64,000 bases of DNA from Thunnus maccoyii (GCF_910596095.1 NC_056547.1:24199647-24263646); one strand, 5' to 3'; positions 13,016-27,115 are shown, counted from the stretch's first letter. Numbers and translations are program-made. Notes: a model not told the origin generated them from the letters alone.

Positions 13016-14960
13016 TGTACAAACATTAAATAAATGGTTTATAACATAATAAGAATATTATAAGCATTGTATATGTTGTGGTTATAAATGCTATGCTAAG
13101 GGTATTTAGAGTGAAGTATTACCCTGTTTGATGATTCCACTCCACCAGAAGGCTTGAAAAATAAAGAGGGTTAGGGTTAAAAAATGCATTTGTACATAAC
13201 CGCAATATCCCCATATAGACTTTATTCAGCTGGGTCCCATCTTGAAATTGAAACCAAACCGAGGTAAAGAACTTAAACCTGGATGTGTTGTGTGTGAGGA
13301 ACTTATGGCTTGGAGGGTCAACCTGGAACATATTCCTCCTGTTCCTTACAGCCATGTTGAGAATTTGGGTGATGAACAGTGTCCAATCCTCAAAGCTGTC
13401 TTTACAAAGGGATAAAGTCATCTCAAAGAAGCCTACATACACGACAGTGAAGGTTAGAAAAAAATACATTGGCTTAATAAAATCATGTTAACTCAAACTA
13501 ATGTAAAATTTTCATGAACATTTCGCCGGCTAATGAAATTGATTTTATTCCAACAGCAACCTTAAATCTGTAACGTTACTAAAATGATTTTTTGTTCAGT
13601 TTATTCTTGTTGCACGGGTGCAAAGCATCTCAGCAGCTAACAGCATACATGCTGTATGATTGACATGTTGAGTAATACTGATATATTTGAAGGATTCCAG
13701 ATGGGAGCGCTTGTTGCATGTCAACTTTGTCACCATATAGCGACTGATAAAAAGAACAAAGGGAACACATGGAGGATCCAGGAAGACAAACTATGTTTTC
13801 AGATAAGTGGTGCTTGATTAGTTACGTAATCTTGGCATATACTCTTGAATATATTTGCATAAATATAGTTGCACAACATTGTAATGGAAACTCAGCTATG
13901 CAACTGCTCACTTTTAGACAGTTCAACAGATACATGTCTGTTGACTAAATATATAAGTAATTGAAAGAATTTTACCTCTTAAAGACAATGGCATTCTGCC
14001 ACAGCAGTGGTCAGAATAAATCAATATCTACTTGGCGCACCTCATCACAAGGAATAGCCTTACTGTGTCTTGTGAACAGTTTGAATAAAGATTGATTTTT
14101 CCCTCTAATCTTTATTTAAAGGATTTTTAGAGGCCTGAAGAGGTAAAAAAAATTCCACTGTTACATGGAAAAAAACAAAATGTAGAGAAAAGTCTGAAAA
14201 AAAAATCAATCTAATTATGTGTAACAGAAATTTATATTTTCTCTCGTATACCTGACGTCATATAGGGTGGACCCCCAGTTAGGAACCACAGGGCTACAGC
14301 ACTACGGGGCAGTTTTCTCATGATATTGAGATTCACTGAAGCATCAGTGCAGAGCAAGCCTGCAGAAAGTAGGACTAGGCTACATTCGTTCATCCCCTCC
14401 ATCTCCTAATTCCTCTTCCTCTCTATGACCCTTAAAGGTTCCTCAAAAACCTCTGGCTGGCCCTTTTGGTGCCCATCCCAGGCCCAGAGGGGTGTATGTG
14501 TCCAAGCTAAAGCCGCCTCTCCCTGCTTGACCTCGCTCTGTCTGCCTTCCTGGGCCTTAATCCTGATCAAGCATGTCTAGACCTCTCATTACCAGCACAT
14601 AATCAGGGGGCAGGGGAAGGACGGGGCGATGGGGCCAGAGGGAGCATAGGATGGATGCTGGGGGGAGAGGAAAGGATACAGAGAAAGTGACCCTGACAAT
14701 GACCCGAACATTCATTCCACTGTTTACTCTCTCAGTAAACAAGACTATACAGTGAGTCAATACACAGGATGGAAGAGGGATGGAGGGGGAGATATGAGGC
14801 AGGGGAGAGAGAGAACAGATGTAAACAGAGGATTAGACAGAGAAAGGGAATCCTCAACAATATGTATCTTGAAAGTCTCAAAACTTTGAAAAGAATGCTA
14901 TTTGGGAAGGGATGTATTTTCTAGATTACAATGGAAACCGACAACTTGTTTTGTGGATTT
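13016..14960. other. Intergenic, one unexplained minus-strand open frame
   Basis: A minus-strand open frame from 13469 to 13119 (116 codons) has a hydrophobic start and mixed composition but no family I recognise. Positions 14268-14292 ('acccccagttaggaaccacag') resemble a degraded hAT terminus. No supported gene. Confidence 0.35.
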
Positions 14961-14968
14961 CCTTGATG

Positions 14969-15258
14969 TTAAAGGAATAGTTTGACATTTAGAGAAATAT
15001 GCTTACTTTCCCTTTCTTACTGAGCAGATGAGAAGATTGATACCATACTTATGTGTGTCTGTTAAATATGAGGGTGGAGCAAACAGACAGTTAGCCTAGC
15101 GTAAAGGCTGAGAATAGCTAGCCCGGGTCGGTTCAAAAGTAACCGAATTTAGCTTGTTGAATATGCTGAAAAAACAGAAGTGTAAGAACAACAAATTGTG
15201 GTTTCAAGGTGGGTTATGTGCTGAACTATTTCTTGGCCTGGAGCAGTGACCTCTTTTA
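14969..15258. mobile_element. Left half of the same teleost MITE as 8276-9192
   Basis: Begins cleanly at TTAA with 'aggaatagtttgacattt', continues through 'gagaagattgatacca' and 'gacagttagcctagcg', and ends near 'cctggagcagtgacc'. The right half is missing. This copy preserves the terminus lost in the 8276 copy. Confidence 0.7.
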
Positions 15259-18200
15259 GTACTTTATGCTAAGCTTTTTGATGTTAGACTTTTAAAACAT
15301 TGAAGTTATCACAGCCTTTATTGGTAGATCATATCATTTTTCAATTCACATTTTTAAACATTATATAACATGTATAACAAAATGTCTTCAAATGACAATA
15401 TCATCAAACAGAAAGGGCTGTGTCGATTGAAAATACAAGGAAATACCATTGATGTGCCTGGATTTACCATCATGAGCTCAATCCCATTACCACACATGTA
15501 CTCAGTCTCTGCTAAGCCACGGCTCCAGTCAAGCAGCTGAGTGTGACATGCTGAGATTACTGAACATGAGCAGATGTGATGAGTGGCGAAAAGCATGAAC
15601 TAATGACATGACAGGCATCACTGGCCAACCACAGATGAGAAAACAACACCACAAAACTAGAAGATAAAACAGTACCTGTTTAAAAATCTAATATAGGCTT
15701 GGAGATGAGTGAGAGGGTGTAGTGCATTTCAATAAATGAAGCGTGCTGACACCGAGTGTAAAGAGGGAAGAAGATAGATGCTCTGTGTGTGTGTATGTGT
15801 ACATCTCAAAGGTGTTAGAGGTGTCGCATACGCCACGCTGTGCCATGACATATCTTTCAAGTGATTAAGTGCGGTAGCGTGATCCCATACAAAATTCACC
15901 ACATGGCAGGATTTTCATCAAGTCTTTGCAGCTGAACTTACCCTCCCACGCGTGCACACACACACACAATCTGGGCTGTGGTCTATATGATCAAAAGGAA
16001 TGCCTAGAGTCAGCACCTGCATACAGTCCCACACTCAAACACACCCTGCATGCCCTATAAATACACAGCGAGCTGTGTTAGTATGCAAGCTGACTGGAAG
16101 CCTGTTTCACTATGTTTCTGAAACATTCATGTGGGCCTGCATTTGGTCTCATCCCAGTCGCTCTCTCTTTTCTTCTTCTTCTGCTCTGTTTCCACCCCCT
16201 CACCCTCTTGTCCTTTTGCCTTGCTTCTTCTTTCTTAATCCCCCACCCCACCCTTTATCAGTCTTGCTTTCTTCCCACTCTCATCATTTGGATTCCTCTC
16301 TTTTAAACACACATGCTGTATATTCCTCATCTTGTTCCACTCTCTGCAGCTTCCTAATTACAGTTGCATTCATTTTTCAATTCCTTTGCAGATATTTTCA
16401 CCATCTCCGGCAAGCCCTTGAGTGCCTTACTGCAAATTCCTGGCCTGATTAACATACAGGGGGGCTTAACAGTAGTGCTCTAATTGGTCTGTATTCAGTG
16501 TGCTAATTGCTTGTCTGTGAGAGTGTCCATACAAGGGTTGACCGACCCCCATGGGAGGGGTTTATCGCCTTGGCTGTCAATCACTGCAGCCCACCCAGAC
16601 TGCCTCTAAGGAAAGATTGCAATACCTTTGATAATAAAAACCCAAAATAACTGAACTAATTTAATATAATCTGTTGACATTGTATTCCAGATGAGGTTGT
16701 GAGCTGGATAAATACAAAGTGGACAACTATCATATCTGAGCAAAAAGTGAATTTAAGTCTCATCATAACAGGAAGACAAGGTTAAATGTATGAAACCAGA
16801 CATTGATCAGGAAGCAATATTTTAGAATATTTTAGAACATTTTAATAAGACAGTTCCAACAAACAATTTCTAATCAATCCTATGGAAGTCTTTTAGGAAT
16901 GAACAGTCCACTTCCAGAAATAGACACAGCAGGAATAGTTGAGTAAGCTAAACATATGTCATTGTTTTGTTATCAGAATTCAGAAAGTGACAGCCCAACA
17001 ATCACAACAACCTTAAATATAAGTAGCTAATGAAGAAAAATAAAGTAACATTAGCCTATCCCTCAAACCAGGCTAGGCTATTGTTGGGGAATCCAACACA
17101 GAGCAGATGTATACAGGTGAGGTATACTGTTAACAAATTCAAAAACCTGTGCTGACAAAGATGGGAAATACCACAATGTAAATCACCTGAAGCAACATCA
17201 TCTGATAATGTATGCAGAATGCAATCTCTTACACTCTCCGCAATTAGACCCATCCCTAGGAAAGGTCAGACAGCAACATTACGGTGTGTTTTATTATTAA
17301 TACAACATGCTGTTGCCCTTTAATGTCAAAAGACATGGTGCTGATAAGTACTGTTAAAAATGAGGGATTCATTTATGAATGTATCTGACCCAAGATAGAA
17401 GCTCCCTGGCTGTAAACATGGAAACACTGATTGATTTATAACAATTTAGACTGACAGGATTGATTATTATTATTTTTGCATACTTTATATATTTTTTTTA
17501 TATATTTCCTGTTTGCAGCTCACACAATTCTTGTTTATTTTTTAGCTTCTCAATCTTCCACTAGTCTTAAACAGAGAGAGCAGAAATAGTGACTTAATCT
17601 ATAATGTGATTATAATAACATTTTTTGCAATATCGTCCAGCCATAATCATAACAGATGTTCCTTCTAATCAAATAGTACCTATACCTAATAAGTTATCAC
17701 ACTGACCAAACAATATCTTTACAGTCAAGTCTTTGTTCCGCTTGGTCCCCAGAGTTTGAGTCTTTCTCAGAGTTTGAAGTCATTCTGACAGATAAGGTCA
17801 GATTCAGGAACCGAACTGAGTGAAAGAAGGTTGATATCTCTGTTAGAATCAAAAGATGAGTTTCAGTTTTACTTGTGCATCCCTCCTTCCTTGTGTTTAT
17901 TTAGAACTACCCCTCCCGCTGGCCTCATCCCAGCGTTAACCGCGTTCTGCAAAAACGTCCTGTGATTCCAGGAATGTTTATCACTGAATCCTATAACAGC
18001 TGCATTGTGTGCTGTGTGATAATGTGGCAGAATGAATGCTAAGAGGCATTCGGGCTGCTGTGCTGTTTACCTTGCAGTCAAAAAAGCAAGTCATTAACAT
18101 TCTCCTCATTGTTGTGTGCTGCTTCTCAGACGCTAGGCTGCATCTCAATGGGCTTTTCATTGAGACAGTCAGGGAGTCAATTAGCTTATCTGGCTATTGG

Positions 18201-19555
18201 CAATATCTGCCTTGATGTTGTTGTTGTTGTTGTTGTCCCCATGCAGGGCCGGTAAAAGCTGTGAAACTGTCCGCATGAACTCACGTAGAGGCACGCTGGC
18301 CACTGATAACACCACGGCCATCTTAAAAGAGACCTCACACACACACATGCACACTTTAGTACATGCATACACACACGCACTACCCTCCCTAGACATTCCC
18401 CTGGGCTGTAATTCAGAGCAGGGAGGCCCCCAACAGATAAACAAGACCTATTGATTCAGTGTAATTTGACTCAGTGGGTGCCATAATAACATTATAGGAC
18501 AGGACCAGCGTGTGTGTTTGTGTGTGTGTGTGCACAGGCGCTTGCTCTGGTGAATGATGACACATTACTCAGCTGTGCCAGGGGAATTTAGCTGATTGGA
18601 AAGTGATATGAAAGAGGGTGAGTGTAATAGAGAGACAGAAAGATAAAGAAAGAAAGAGAAAGAGAAAGAGAGGGAGGCAGCAAAAGTGTAGAGAGAGAGA
18701 GTGTGTGTGAGTATGTGTGTGTGTGTGTTTTAGCTGGGGAGGTAGCAGTGTGAAAGGAGAAGCAAATTGCGCTGCTCTCGTGTGTGTTTTTCCACGGGCA
18801 CACAGCCATAAATACTATCTATCTGTGTAAAACTCCCAGGCGATCAATGAAAGTTATTCCATCCGAATAATGCTTTACTTGCTAATCAAAAGGAGGAAAG
18901 GCAAGAGAGAGAAAGAGAGACTGTTCAGTGGTGTGTGTGAGCAGATAAAGTCTCTAGCTGAATTCCAATCATTCCCCAATCATTCCAGAGTTTGACTACA
19001 GATTTGGAAATGCTAATCAGCCATCTGTTGATCGCCAACAGCGGATCAAGGCCGTCCCTTCACTTGTGGTGGATGCACTTCAGAAATAGTCACTCATTTG
19101 GAAAGCGAAAGCATTTGTTTGATTTAACTTTAGCGCTTTATGATCATTTGAATACCAAATGAGAAAGACATTCTGGTGCCGATTTTAGCACGCACACACA
19201 TACGCAGACACACATTTGAGAGCATGCTGTGATGTTGTGCTGATAATGTTTTTCATGACCGAAGGTGTTGCATCAAAACTGCCAATAGCAGATGTTTTGT
19301 GTTGATATTCAGTGTCATTAAATGTGACAACTTGAATGCAGCACAGTTACAATTCATCAGGTTGTGTGCAGCAGCATTTAGATACACGCTAAAGTCCAGC
19401 TTAATAATAGTAATTAAACACATTTATGGATACTTGTGTTGAATGCATTTAAAATATTGCACTATGCTCAGTTCAGGTTTAGACCTTCCTATCCACAACC
19501 AGTCATCAATAATACATCAAATATATGCTCAAAAAATACATCATGTCCATATCAG
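15259..19555. other. Intergenic; candidate conserved non-coding DNA, microsatellites
   Basis: No gene supported. Pyrimidine-rich tracts lie at about 16155-16300, a (GTT)n run at about 18218-18235, TG repeats at 18511-18531 and 18710-18729, and GA tracts at 18640-18705. Balanced-composition patches (16400-16520, 17930-18200, 18960-19080) look less random than their flanks. They are where I would look first for conserved regulatory elements, but sequence alone cannot show conservation. Confidence 0.35.
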
Positions 19556-19933
19556 ACTCGGTCAGATGTCAGATATTTAAAGTTGTAATCCTTAAGATTT
19601 GAGTCCTGGTTGAGTAAGCGACACTTGTGGTTACTGTGGTAACAGCAAGTGCAGTTTAATTCTGTGTTCCAGACAACTGGGAACTCAAAAGTTTCTGACC
19701 TCCTACTTGAATAAATGTATGATGGAACGGCTCTCAAAGTCGGAGCTCCGACAGGGAAACCCAATTTCATGCACCCTGCCGAGAAGCAGATGCTTGGATG
19801 TCACTCAATATGGCTGCATCCACAGAAGTGAACGTGGAGGTCAACACCGTGAATAGTAAGTAATCATCTCGAGGCCATACTGTAATTTCTCCTGCCTAAA
19901 AACACTGTAAATGAAATAAGACTGATTATCTAT

Positions 19934-20526
19934 AGCCCCATTTTGACCAAAGTTCCAAGTTCTTTGGACCCAGAGGAACTAATCTCAGGAACTAAACTTG
20001 GAACCTTAAGTCCCTGTAGTGCAGTCCTGTTTGCATTTCCACCGCATCTGAGGAACCAGGTAGATCATTTAAAAATGATGGCAGTATTTAGAGACACAGA
20101 ATTAACACATGAGGAAACAACGACAACAGTTTGTCCTATTGTTCTTTGTACTGCTGCACAAGTTGGATGTACTGAATGAATGAAAAGGAGAAATGCAGAG
20201 AGCGTCTTTTTCCACAGTAAATCATCAGCTGAATGTAACTGCCATGAAACAATCACAAAATAACGTTTTATTTCTCTCATTCACTGCTTTGTTCTCTCTA
20301 CCACAGCTCCCTCTCTTCATTCACTACCACCGCTGTCCTCTCTCTCGCTCGCTCGCTCTTGCTCTCAGCTTGCTTGTGCTCTCAGCTCGCTCGTGCTCTC
20401 TCTCTCTTTTTCAAAGTCTGACTTAATTTAGACCCTGGTCCCTCTGGTGGAAATGCAGGTCGAGGAACTGAGTTCTTCAAAAGGTTCTTAGTCCCTGGGG
20501 AAAGTTCCTGTGGTCGAAATGCAGCT
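19934..20526. mobile_element. MITE with long inverted termini
   Basis: The left end, 'agccccattttgaccaaagttcc', is the imperfect inverse of the right end, 'ggaaagttcctgtggtcgaaatgcagct'. The interior carries further inverted pieces ('cctggtccctctggtggaaatgca' against 'gcatttccaccgc') and a CTCG/CTCT-rich tract at 20340-20405. There is no transposase, and the target duplication was not identified. Confidence 0.65.
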
Positions 20527-22704
20527 CATGTAGAGTGATGTCAAAGTGAATCATAAATGTTGCAAATATTCATATGCTGCCTGCCATAATATGACACGGT
20601 CAGCCATGTTGAGTTGTGCTCGTAATTCTGAATTTTCTGCTTGGGAACTTCTGACCTGCGACTTGAATTCAATGCACCTAACGACTGGTGTGTCTGTTTA
20701 CAGTGCAGCCTAAGAAACTCATGTTGTTTTGACAAAGAAGTTGGTCGTGATCTGATTTCATGTTGTGCACGGTACAACTAGTTTTCCACACAACAGCAGC
20801 ACACAGTAGATTTGGTTACCTTGCTTTGTACAGCATTTGTACAGCCTGTCAGCTCATGGTGGCTGGTCCTTGTTCCTTTACTCCCTGCAATACTTCCTGT
20901 TTTGTAGATGTGTTCTTGATGTGCAATCTCGGTCAGTGGTAACCTCTGTGACGAATATGTTGTGTTTGTTATGAGTGTTATTCTGATGATTAAATGTTTT
21001 TAATGGGAAGCAGCAGCAGCAGCAGCAAATGTTCAGTTAGCATTAGCAGTAACTTAATACAGCTCTGATACAGCGTTAGGAGAGTGAACAGTAAACAATG
21101 AGTCTGATGAATGATGAGTGAGATAAGATTACAAACAGTGACTCTGGATTAGATACATGTACTGTTTCCTGTGAATCCCTCATGCATGTGAAAGCAACCT
21201 GAATCCTGCGTAGAAATGGCAGACCCCGCCACTAACTATGAAAACTACTATATCGTGTATATATATTACGATATAGAAGTAAATACAGATTGTAAATATA
21301 TTAAATGGCTATTGCAGAAAAAAAAAGCCAACCATAAATAGCATCAAAAACAGGGTTTGATTTCATGAAAATTTTAAGGATTATAACTTTTAACAAAAAG
21401 TAATTCATGCTCTGATATACTGTATTGGTGTAACCATAAAACATGTGTGCACAGAATCACACTTCTGATGTGTATTCAGCAACAGTGAGAGCCTCTAACG
21501 CTACAGTGGAGGTTGCAGGGACGCTCTGCTGTCATTTTGACTTCCGCTGGCTTTGCCCTCCTCCAGCTGACAGGCTGAGACTGAGGTAATTGGTGCCACA
21601 TATGATTCTGTCAACTTGGAGGACAGGTAACAAGAGACAGGCAGAGACAAATACAGAGAGGAGGGAAGATGGACATAAAAGGGAAAGACAGAAATTTCTT
21701 TCAAGGGTTCCTATAGGGGCTCAAATGTTTTTTTTTGTGTATTTCCCTTCTAATCTCTGCCTTCAGCCAGCTTTCTCTCGAAAGTCAAGGATATTCCAGG
21801 AAATTCCAAAAAAACCAAAACCTTAAACGCTCAATTTGTTCAACTAAATGCATGAATTTGTTTTCAGCCTCTCCCCTTACTCCTTTTTGCAGTGTTGGCT
21901 CTCCTCCCCCCATCAACCAGATCCATACATTTTTAAGCAGTATGACAAAAAATACCATTACTGAACATATGCATAGATTACATATGTGTGTAGAGCCTAA
22001 ACACACACACGTACACACACGCCTGGCTCAATCCCAGGCTCCTGCATTACAATATACAGTATAGCACCAACAATTCTGTCTAGCACACGAGCAGCCATTT
22101 GCACAGAATTAGGTCAACACTTCTCCACACAACACCCCTCCTTCTCTCTTTCTCTGTCTTTGCTGATTACCAAGTCATTTGCCTCGTCTAGCTTCCTGGT
22201 TATCACTTCTCTTTACAGTAATTTATATAATCAGCAGCCTGTAGCGCAACACTCCTGCCCCCAAAAATGCTCTACTTGTGCCTAATGTAAATATCAAATC
22301 CTAGATGTCTTTTTGGTGCCGTTTCAAAGATGCACAATCTGCATTAAGACAGGAAAAAATCATCCACCAGGAATCATTTTGGGATTTGACCAACATGCGA
22401 TGTGTGTTTCTTTGATATGGAATTTTTCAAAAGCGCAGCCTGTGATTGCTGATGGTGAAGCTGCAGATGTTCTGATCTCAGCAAATGAATTATTCCACAT
22501 GGTGCGTCTAGTTTAACAGTCTGGCTCATATACAGTCTTTAATTTAACAGGAGTGCAAGAGGCAGGCTGAGCCACGCAGCCATCTTGCCATCCCCGGATC
22601 GCTCTCTCTTTTCCGTCTCATCCTTGGGCGTGCAGCCTCCCTACCCCCACCGCTCCATGTGCCAGCCTAGAGGGTGTGCTGGGAGGGCAAAGCCGATGAG
22701 TGTA

Positions 22705-22744
<40 letters not shown>

Positions 22745-24397
22745 GCTGTCGATGATGCCAAGGGCAGCCTTGCTACTGTAGCTTTTCAGGCTGAGTTGCC
22801 AGTGTGTCAGTGGCACTGCCCTTTTCTTACAGGTCTACATTTTCCCTCCAACGCTGCTCCCATCACCCATACTTGACCTCATTACCTCATCGTCATGCAG
22901 ACCACATGCTAAACAAATTCACCTCATACTCAAGAATGATACAGATTCTCCGCATTCTTTGGAAATGATGTGACCTGCCGGCGGTCTGTACAGCCCTGGG
23001 CCGGGTTAAGCAGGGGACGGTGTGGTTTAATGTCTTGGGTTTACATAGTGTACCTTTATTCCCCCCCTAACCAGTTGACAGGCTTATCTTATGCAAGCAG
23101 CACTGTAGGCTAAAGCCCCATATGGCCAGCAGAGAACCTGTCTCACCTTCTTCTTCTGTTTATTCACACCAAATTGGATGATGAAATGTTCTATGGCACT
23201 CACAACTGCAAATACAAACAAAGAACCTGAATGCACTGAGTCCTCAATACACACTGTGTCTGGCCTATTTTTTTTTTTTTTTTTTTTCAGAAAGGAGACG
23301 ACATCCCACTGGTGTGTTTTTTCGTTGTGGAAGGTCTCTAATGGTGATATTAAGGGGGCAGTGTCAAGCCAACCTGAAAGAGCGTACATCCAGGCTGCCT
23401 CCTCGCACCGACCTGTCACTAGCTCTCAGTCACATCACATCCTAATACTGTGCACTACGTGTGTGTGATTGCTTTCGCTGGGGATACGTGTCATCACAGT
23501 TTTTTTTTTTTTTTTCCTGTGTGTTTTTGTATAAAACATCATTCCGGAGACAGCATCCATCCCTGGCAGCTCTGATGTCCTTGAAAGGTGTTGAGCTTTT
23601 AATTAGATTTATATCTCCTGAACATGCAGACTCTCAGACTGAGTTAATTAGTCAACTATGCAGATCCCTTTTCAACAGTGAGACAAACTCAGTGGTGTGA
23701 ATAATGGTTGGTTTGGTGCTTTTATAGTTATAATAACAATAAACACAGATATAATAGAGATGGGCATAAAATTTTAGTGTCCCATGATGGTCTTGTTTCA
23801 CAGTCTTTTCAACCGTAATAAAGGAAATATATTACCATTGAATCCTTGTAGTTTTTGCCATTGGAGTTGTAAATAATCTGAAAATCAGCACCAAAGTAAA
23901 GTGTCAGTGTCGCCCCAAGAATTTTCATTTTGACTTGAAAAAGCCAGTTGTTTTCTTTTGCCTTCCTCAATAGGAATAACAGTGGTCAGGGTCAGATGCA
24001 ACCAATGATTGTGCACATGCAGTTACATTCTGGAAGAAGTTCTGAACCCTGTCATCAGGTGCGTCAGTAAACCCTGGATTTTCCTTTAATGTTCAGTATT
24101 TTGTTACATCCAATGCCAGTGTAGTTATGGCAAAAAATGTTATGGTTAAGTTATAATTAGGTTTATGGTGGTTTCAGACCTAAACATGCAAGAGTTTGCA
24201 TGAGGTTAAAGCAATTAACTGGGACATTCATTTCTGTTGGACATCGGTATGTTTATAATATGATTTTATCCAACATCTTTAACTAATGATATTTAACAAT
24301 CACGCTATTCATTTTCTAACAGAGAATAGGTGTACAAAACTCTGGGAGATGCACAAAATTAACTTTTCCTAAATCTTCTCTATAGATAATTATTAGT
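20527..24397. other. Intergenic, low-complexity tracts
   Basis: A CAG run lies at 21010-21026, a long (TG)n at about 22703-22743, and T runs near 23268-23287 and 23500-23515. Sequence at 20630-20680 ('cttgggaacttctgacctgc') partly echoes 19675-19705, suggesting an older repeat on both sides of the MITE. No gene supported. Confidence 0.4.
22703..22743. repeat. (TG)n microsatellite
   Basis: Long near-perfect TG dinucleotide array, preceded by TGTA units. Confidence 0.95.
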
Positions 24398-24405
24398 GGC
24401 ATAAC

Positions 24406-25092
24406 CAGTGTTGCCAACTTAGTGACTTTGTTGCTAGATTTAGCGACTTTAGTGATTTTTTTTTCAAAAAACTGGCTAGCAACATATCTAGTTACTTTTT
24501 GGATGGACCTTAACTCCTCTCCTTGAAGGGAGTCGCCAGCATTTCTAAGTGATTGAGCGCTAATGTGGCTCTCTGGATTGACTTTTCAGTAGGTGAGACA
24601 GAGCAGCAGCACATTCAGTGGACCAATCATCAGCCAGACAGAGTCGTGAATGAGCTGTGAATGTGTGTACCTAATGACCAATCATTGATCCTCATTGTTT
24701 TTATTCTAAATGCTTTAACTTTACTATCTAAGTTTGACTTTGTTTTGTCAAAATAGACAGAGTTAACAATAGTGAATTTATTCCAGTGCATGATCATCTT
24801 TCTATTCATGATACTTCAGTTAGAGTTGATACAACAGCCTGCATAAATATTATTATCAGAATTAGGTTTAGATGCACATTGAGTAGCTGCTTGAAAAGAA
24901 AAATAGCTAATGAAATAGCTAGTTACAGTCAGTTTAGTGTCATTTAACTTAATTTTCTTTACATTTTTTAAAATCTTGTACGTATCATGATGTCATAGAT
25001 ATGCAAATTTGCACATGATGTCATTTTGCAACATCTAGCGACTTTTCCTGCAGGCTTTAGCTTCTTCCCACTGAAAATAGTTGGCAACACTA
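24406..25092. mobile_element. Non-autonomous hAT-like transposon
   Basis: Termini are 'cagtgttgccaactt' (left) and 'agttggcaacact' (right), perfectly inverted over about 13 bases. The flanking 8-mers ggcataac (24398-24405) and ttcataac (25093-25100) match at 6 of 8 positions, as expected for an aged 8-bp hAT-type target duplication. Subterminal 'tagcgactt' motifs are also inverted. The interior has no open frame of note. Confidence 0.75.
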
Positions 25093-25100
25093 TTCATAAC

Positions 25101-26755
25101 TTCCAGAAGACCAGAATCTCATAGGACGTACACATTTGGGGTCAAAGTTCAATTTTGTTTAACTTGACTGCACTCACTGGAAATAAAGGCCTAGCTCTGT
25201 GCTCTGTCAAACTTGCACTTTTGGTATGAAAGCCCTGTTAGGCAACTAAAACACTTGGTTTTAGGGAAGATCGTGGTTAAATCCCAATTTGTATTCAGCG
25301 TTTCTTTCCTCTACACATTAAACTTGAAGCTCAGGAGACTTAAGAGCTCACACTCACTGAGCCTCTCCAGCTCTTCACTGCTGGAACACAATACCCAATG
25401 CAGCCAGTTGTTTCCGACTGTACACAGAATGGCACCCAGTCAGGCTACATCGGGTAAACCAGTTCCCTCTGTGGGTTCAGAAGATGAGAATTGAGAGGTA
25501 GAGAGGTCATTAACTCCAAAAACAAATCAAAAGATGAAGCAGTGCAACGGTGTTGTTGTGCTCAGACATAAAATATATATAAGAACATCTGGAGCCTGAA
25601 CCCGTCCAAATGGAACTAGAGAGGAAACACAGGAGCAGTTCAACTCAAACACTACACTTTGATTATCACTATTTTTCTGCAGCACAAACCAGTAAAGGCA
25701 TTCTCCTCTGCATAGAGATACAAGAGACATCTCAAGAAACAAATGACATTTATACTATAACATTTATTTTGTGCATTTGGCTCCAGGTCAGGCCTACATT
25801 TCACATGTCACATTTTGGCTTGAGGCTATAAAAGGTTAAGGACCTCTTGAAAGACTTGAACGTCACATGATGATCATTCTTAAAAGACTTGACATGGTTC
25901 ACACTTGAATTCAACTCCCTCACACCCACACTATCAAGACAAAAGGCCTTACTTTGGAACTTATTAGGTGTGATCCAAAAATACCTTTGACAGAATTAGA
26001 AGTGCAGCGGGGGCAAAAGTTGTGAAACTTGATGTATGTTTCCTGTGCGGGCACTGCTCAGCTTCCTCCGTTTCATGACCTTTTACAGCAGACAAGTCAG
26101 CATTACAAGCAGAAGTGTACAAATGTGCTGTTTCGATGTGTAATTCAGCAGTACAGTTCATCAGTATAACAATGGAAACACACATGATGATCAAGTAACC
26201 CTGGCTTAAAGTCCTTATAGAGTAAGAAGAGAAAAAGTCTTTTCCCTTGTTTACGATGTAGGGGAGTTGTAAGTCGAGTTAAAAAGGCTTATTAATTAGC
26301 GTGCATATATCAGTACGCGAGTATGTGTGTGTTCCACCGGGCCAAGTGAAGCCACTGGCAATGCAGCTGCAACATTAGTGGGTCAGTGTGCCATTAACCC
26401 ATTCATCAGCACTTCTCCCTCTCTTCCCTCAGCCTCCACTCCCCTCTGACTCATCACCCATCCATCTATGCCTTGCTCTCCTGGCTCGTTGGGTCTGCCT
26501 CTCACTCCCTCTCCTGCTCACTTAAGTTTGTGAAGTGTGCACATGCATACTATTGTCAAGTTCTCAATGAATACTTTCAGATTAAAGATGCCAAATGAGC
26601 AGTCTGTCCTCAGAAGAAAAACAACAGATTTTCATATTAGGAGGAGGCAGGTTGGGTGGATGGATAGATGGCAAAACGTGGACTTAGCTGCAGGAGATTA
26701 CTGTTTGTTTCCTGCTGCCAACCGCAAGTTGGTACAGTTTTTTAAAAAAACATAA
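25101..26755. other. Intergenic, no gene seen
   Basis: Ordinary AT-rich DNA with short open frames that lack domains or splice context. Confidence 0.5.
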
Positions 26756-26759
26756 TTTT

Positions 26760-27115
26760 GTCATGGTTTTTACTGTTGCCACGACAATGAAGGTTGCATA
26801 ACTTTAAGGAAGTAACTTTAACCCACACCATGTTTCAAGTGATCAATTTAACCCAAACCATGATCTTTCCCTAACCCTAACCAAGTGGTTTTTATGCCTA
26901 AACCTAACCAGACCTCAACCACAGTGCTGTCACATCATAAAACATGATTATTTTTTGCAATTACTGCCGATAGAGACGGCATATTAGAAAACGTTCCTAT
27001 GGGTTGTTCCTATGGGTTGTTCCTATGGGTTGTTCCGCTACCACGAGTCGCCCTGGAGTGCAGGTACAATCGACCTATGTGGTCGTTTCATTATGAGGGT
27101 GTGTTGCAAATGAGG
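26760..27115. repeat. Interspersed repeat with internal 13-bp tandem array
   Basis: The stretch 'ttaacccaaaccatgatc', 'tttccctaaccctaaccaag', 'cctaaacctaaccagac' is a common fish dispersed-repeat sequence. Inside it the 13-mer TTCCTATGGGTTG is repeated three times exactly, plus a partial copy, at 26994-27036. Confidence 0.6.

Noticed and set aside
13119-13469. 116-codon minus-strand frame with hydrophobic start
   Set aside because: Composition is protein-like but I recognise no family and see no gene structure; left as unexplained rather than called.
16000-16452. 150-codon plus-strand frame
   Set aside because: It reads through a pyrimidine-rich tract (TTC/CTC/CCC), which creates an artificial Ser/Leu/Pro/Phe-rich frame.
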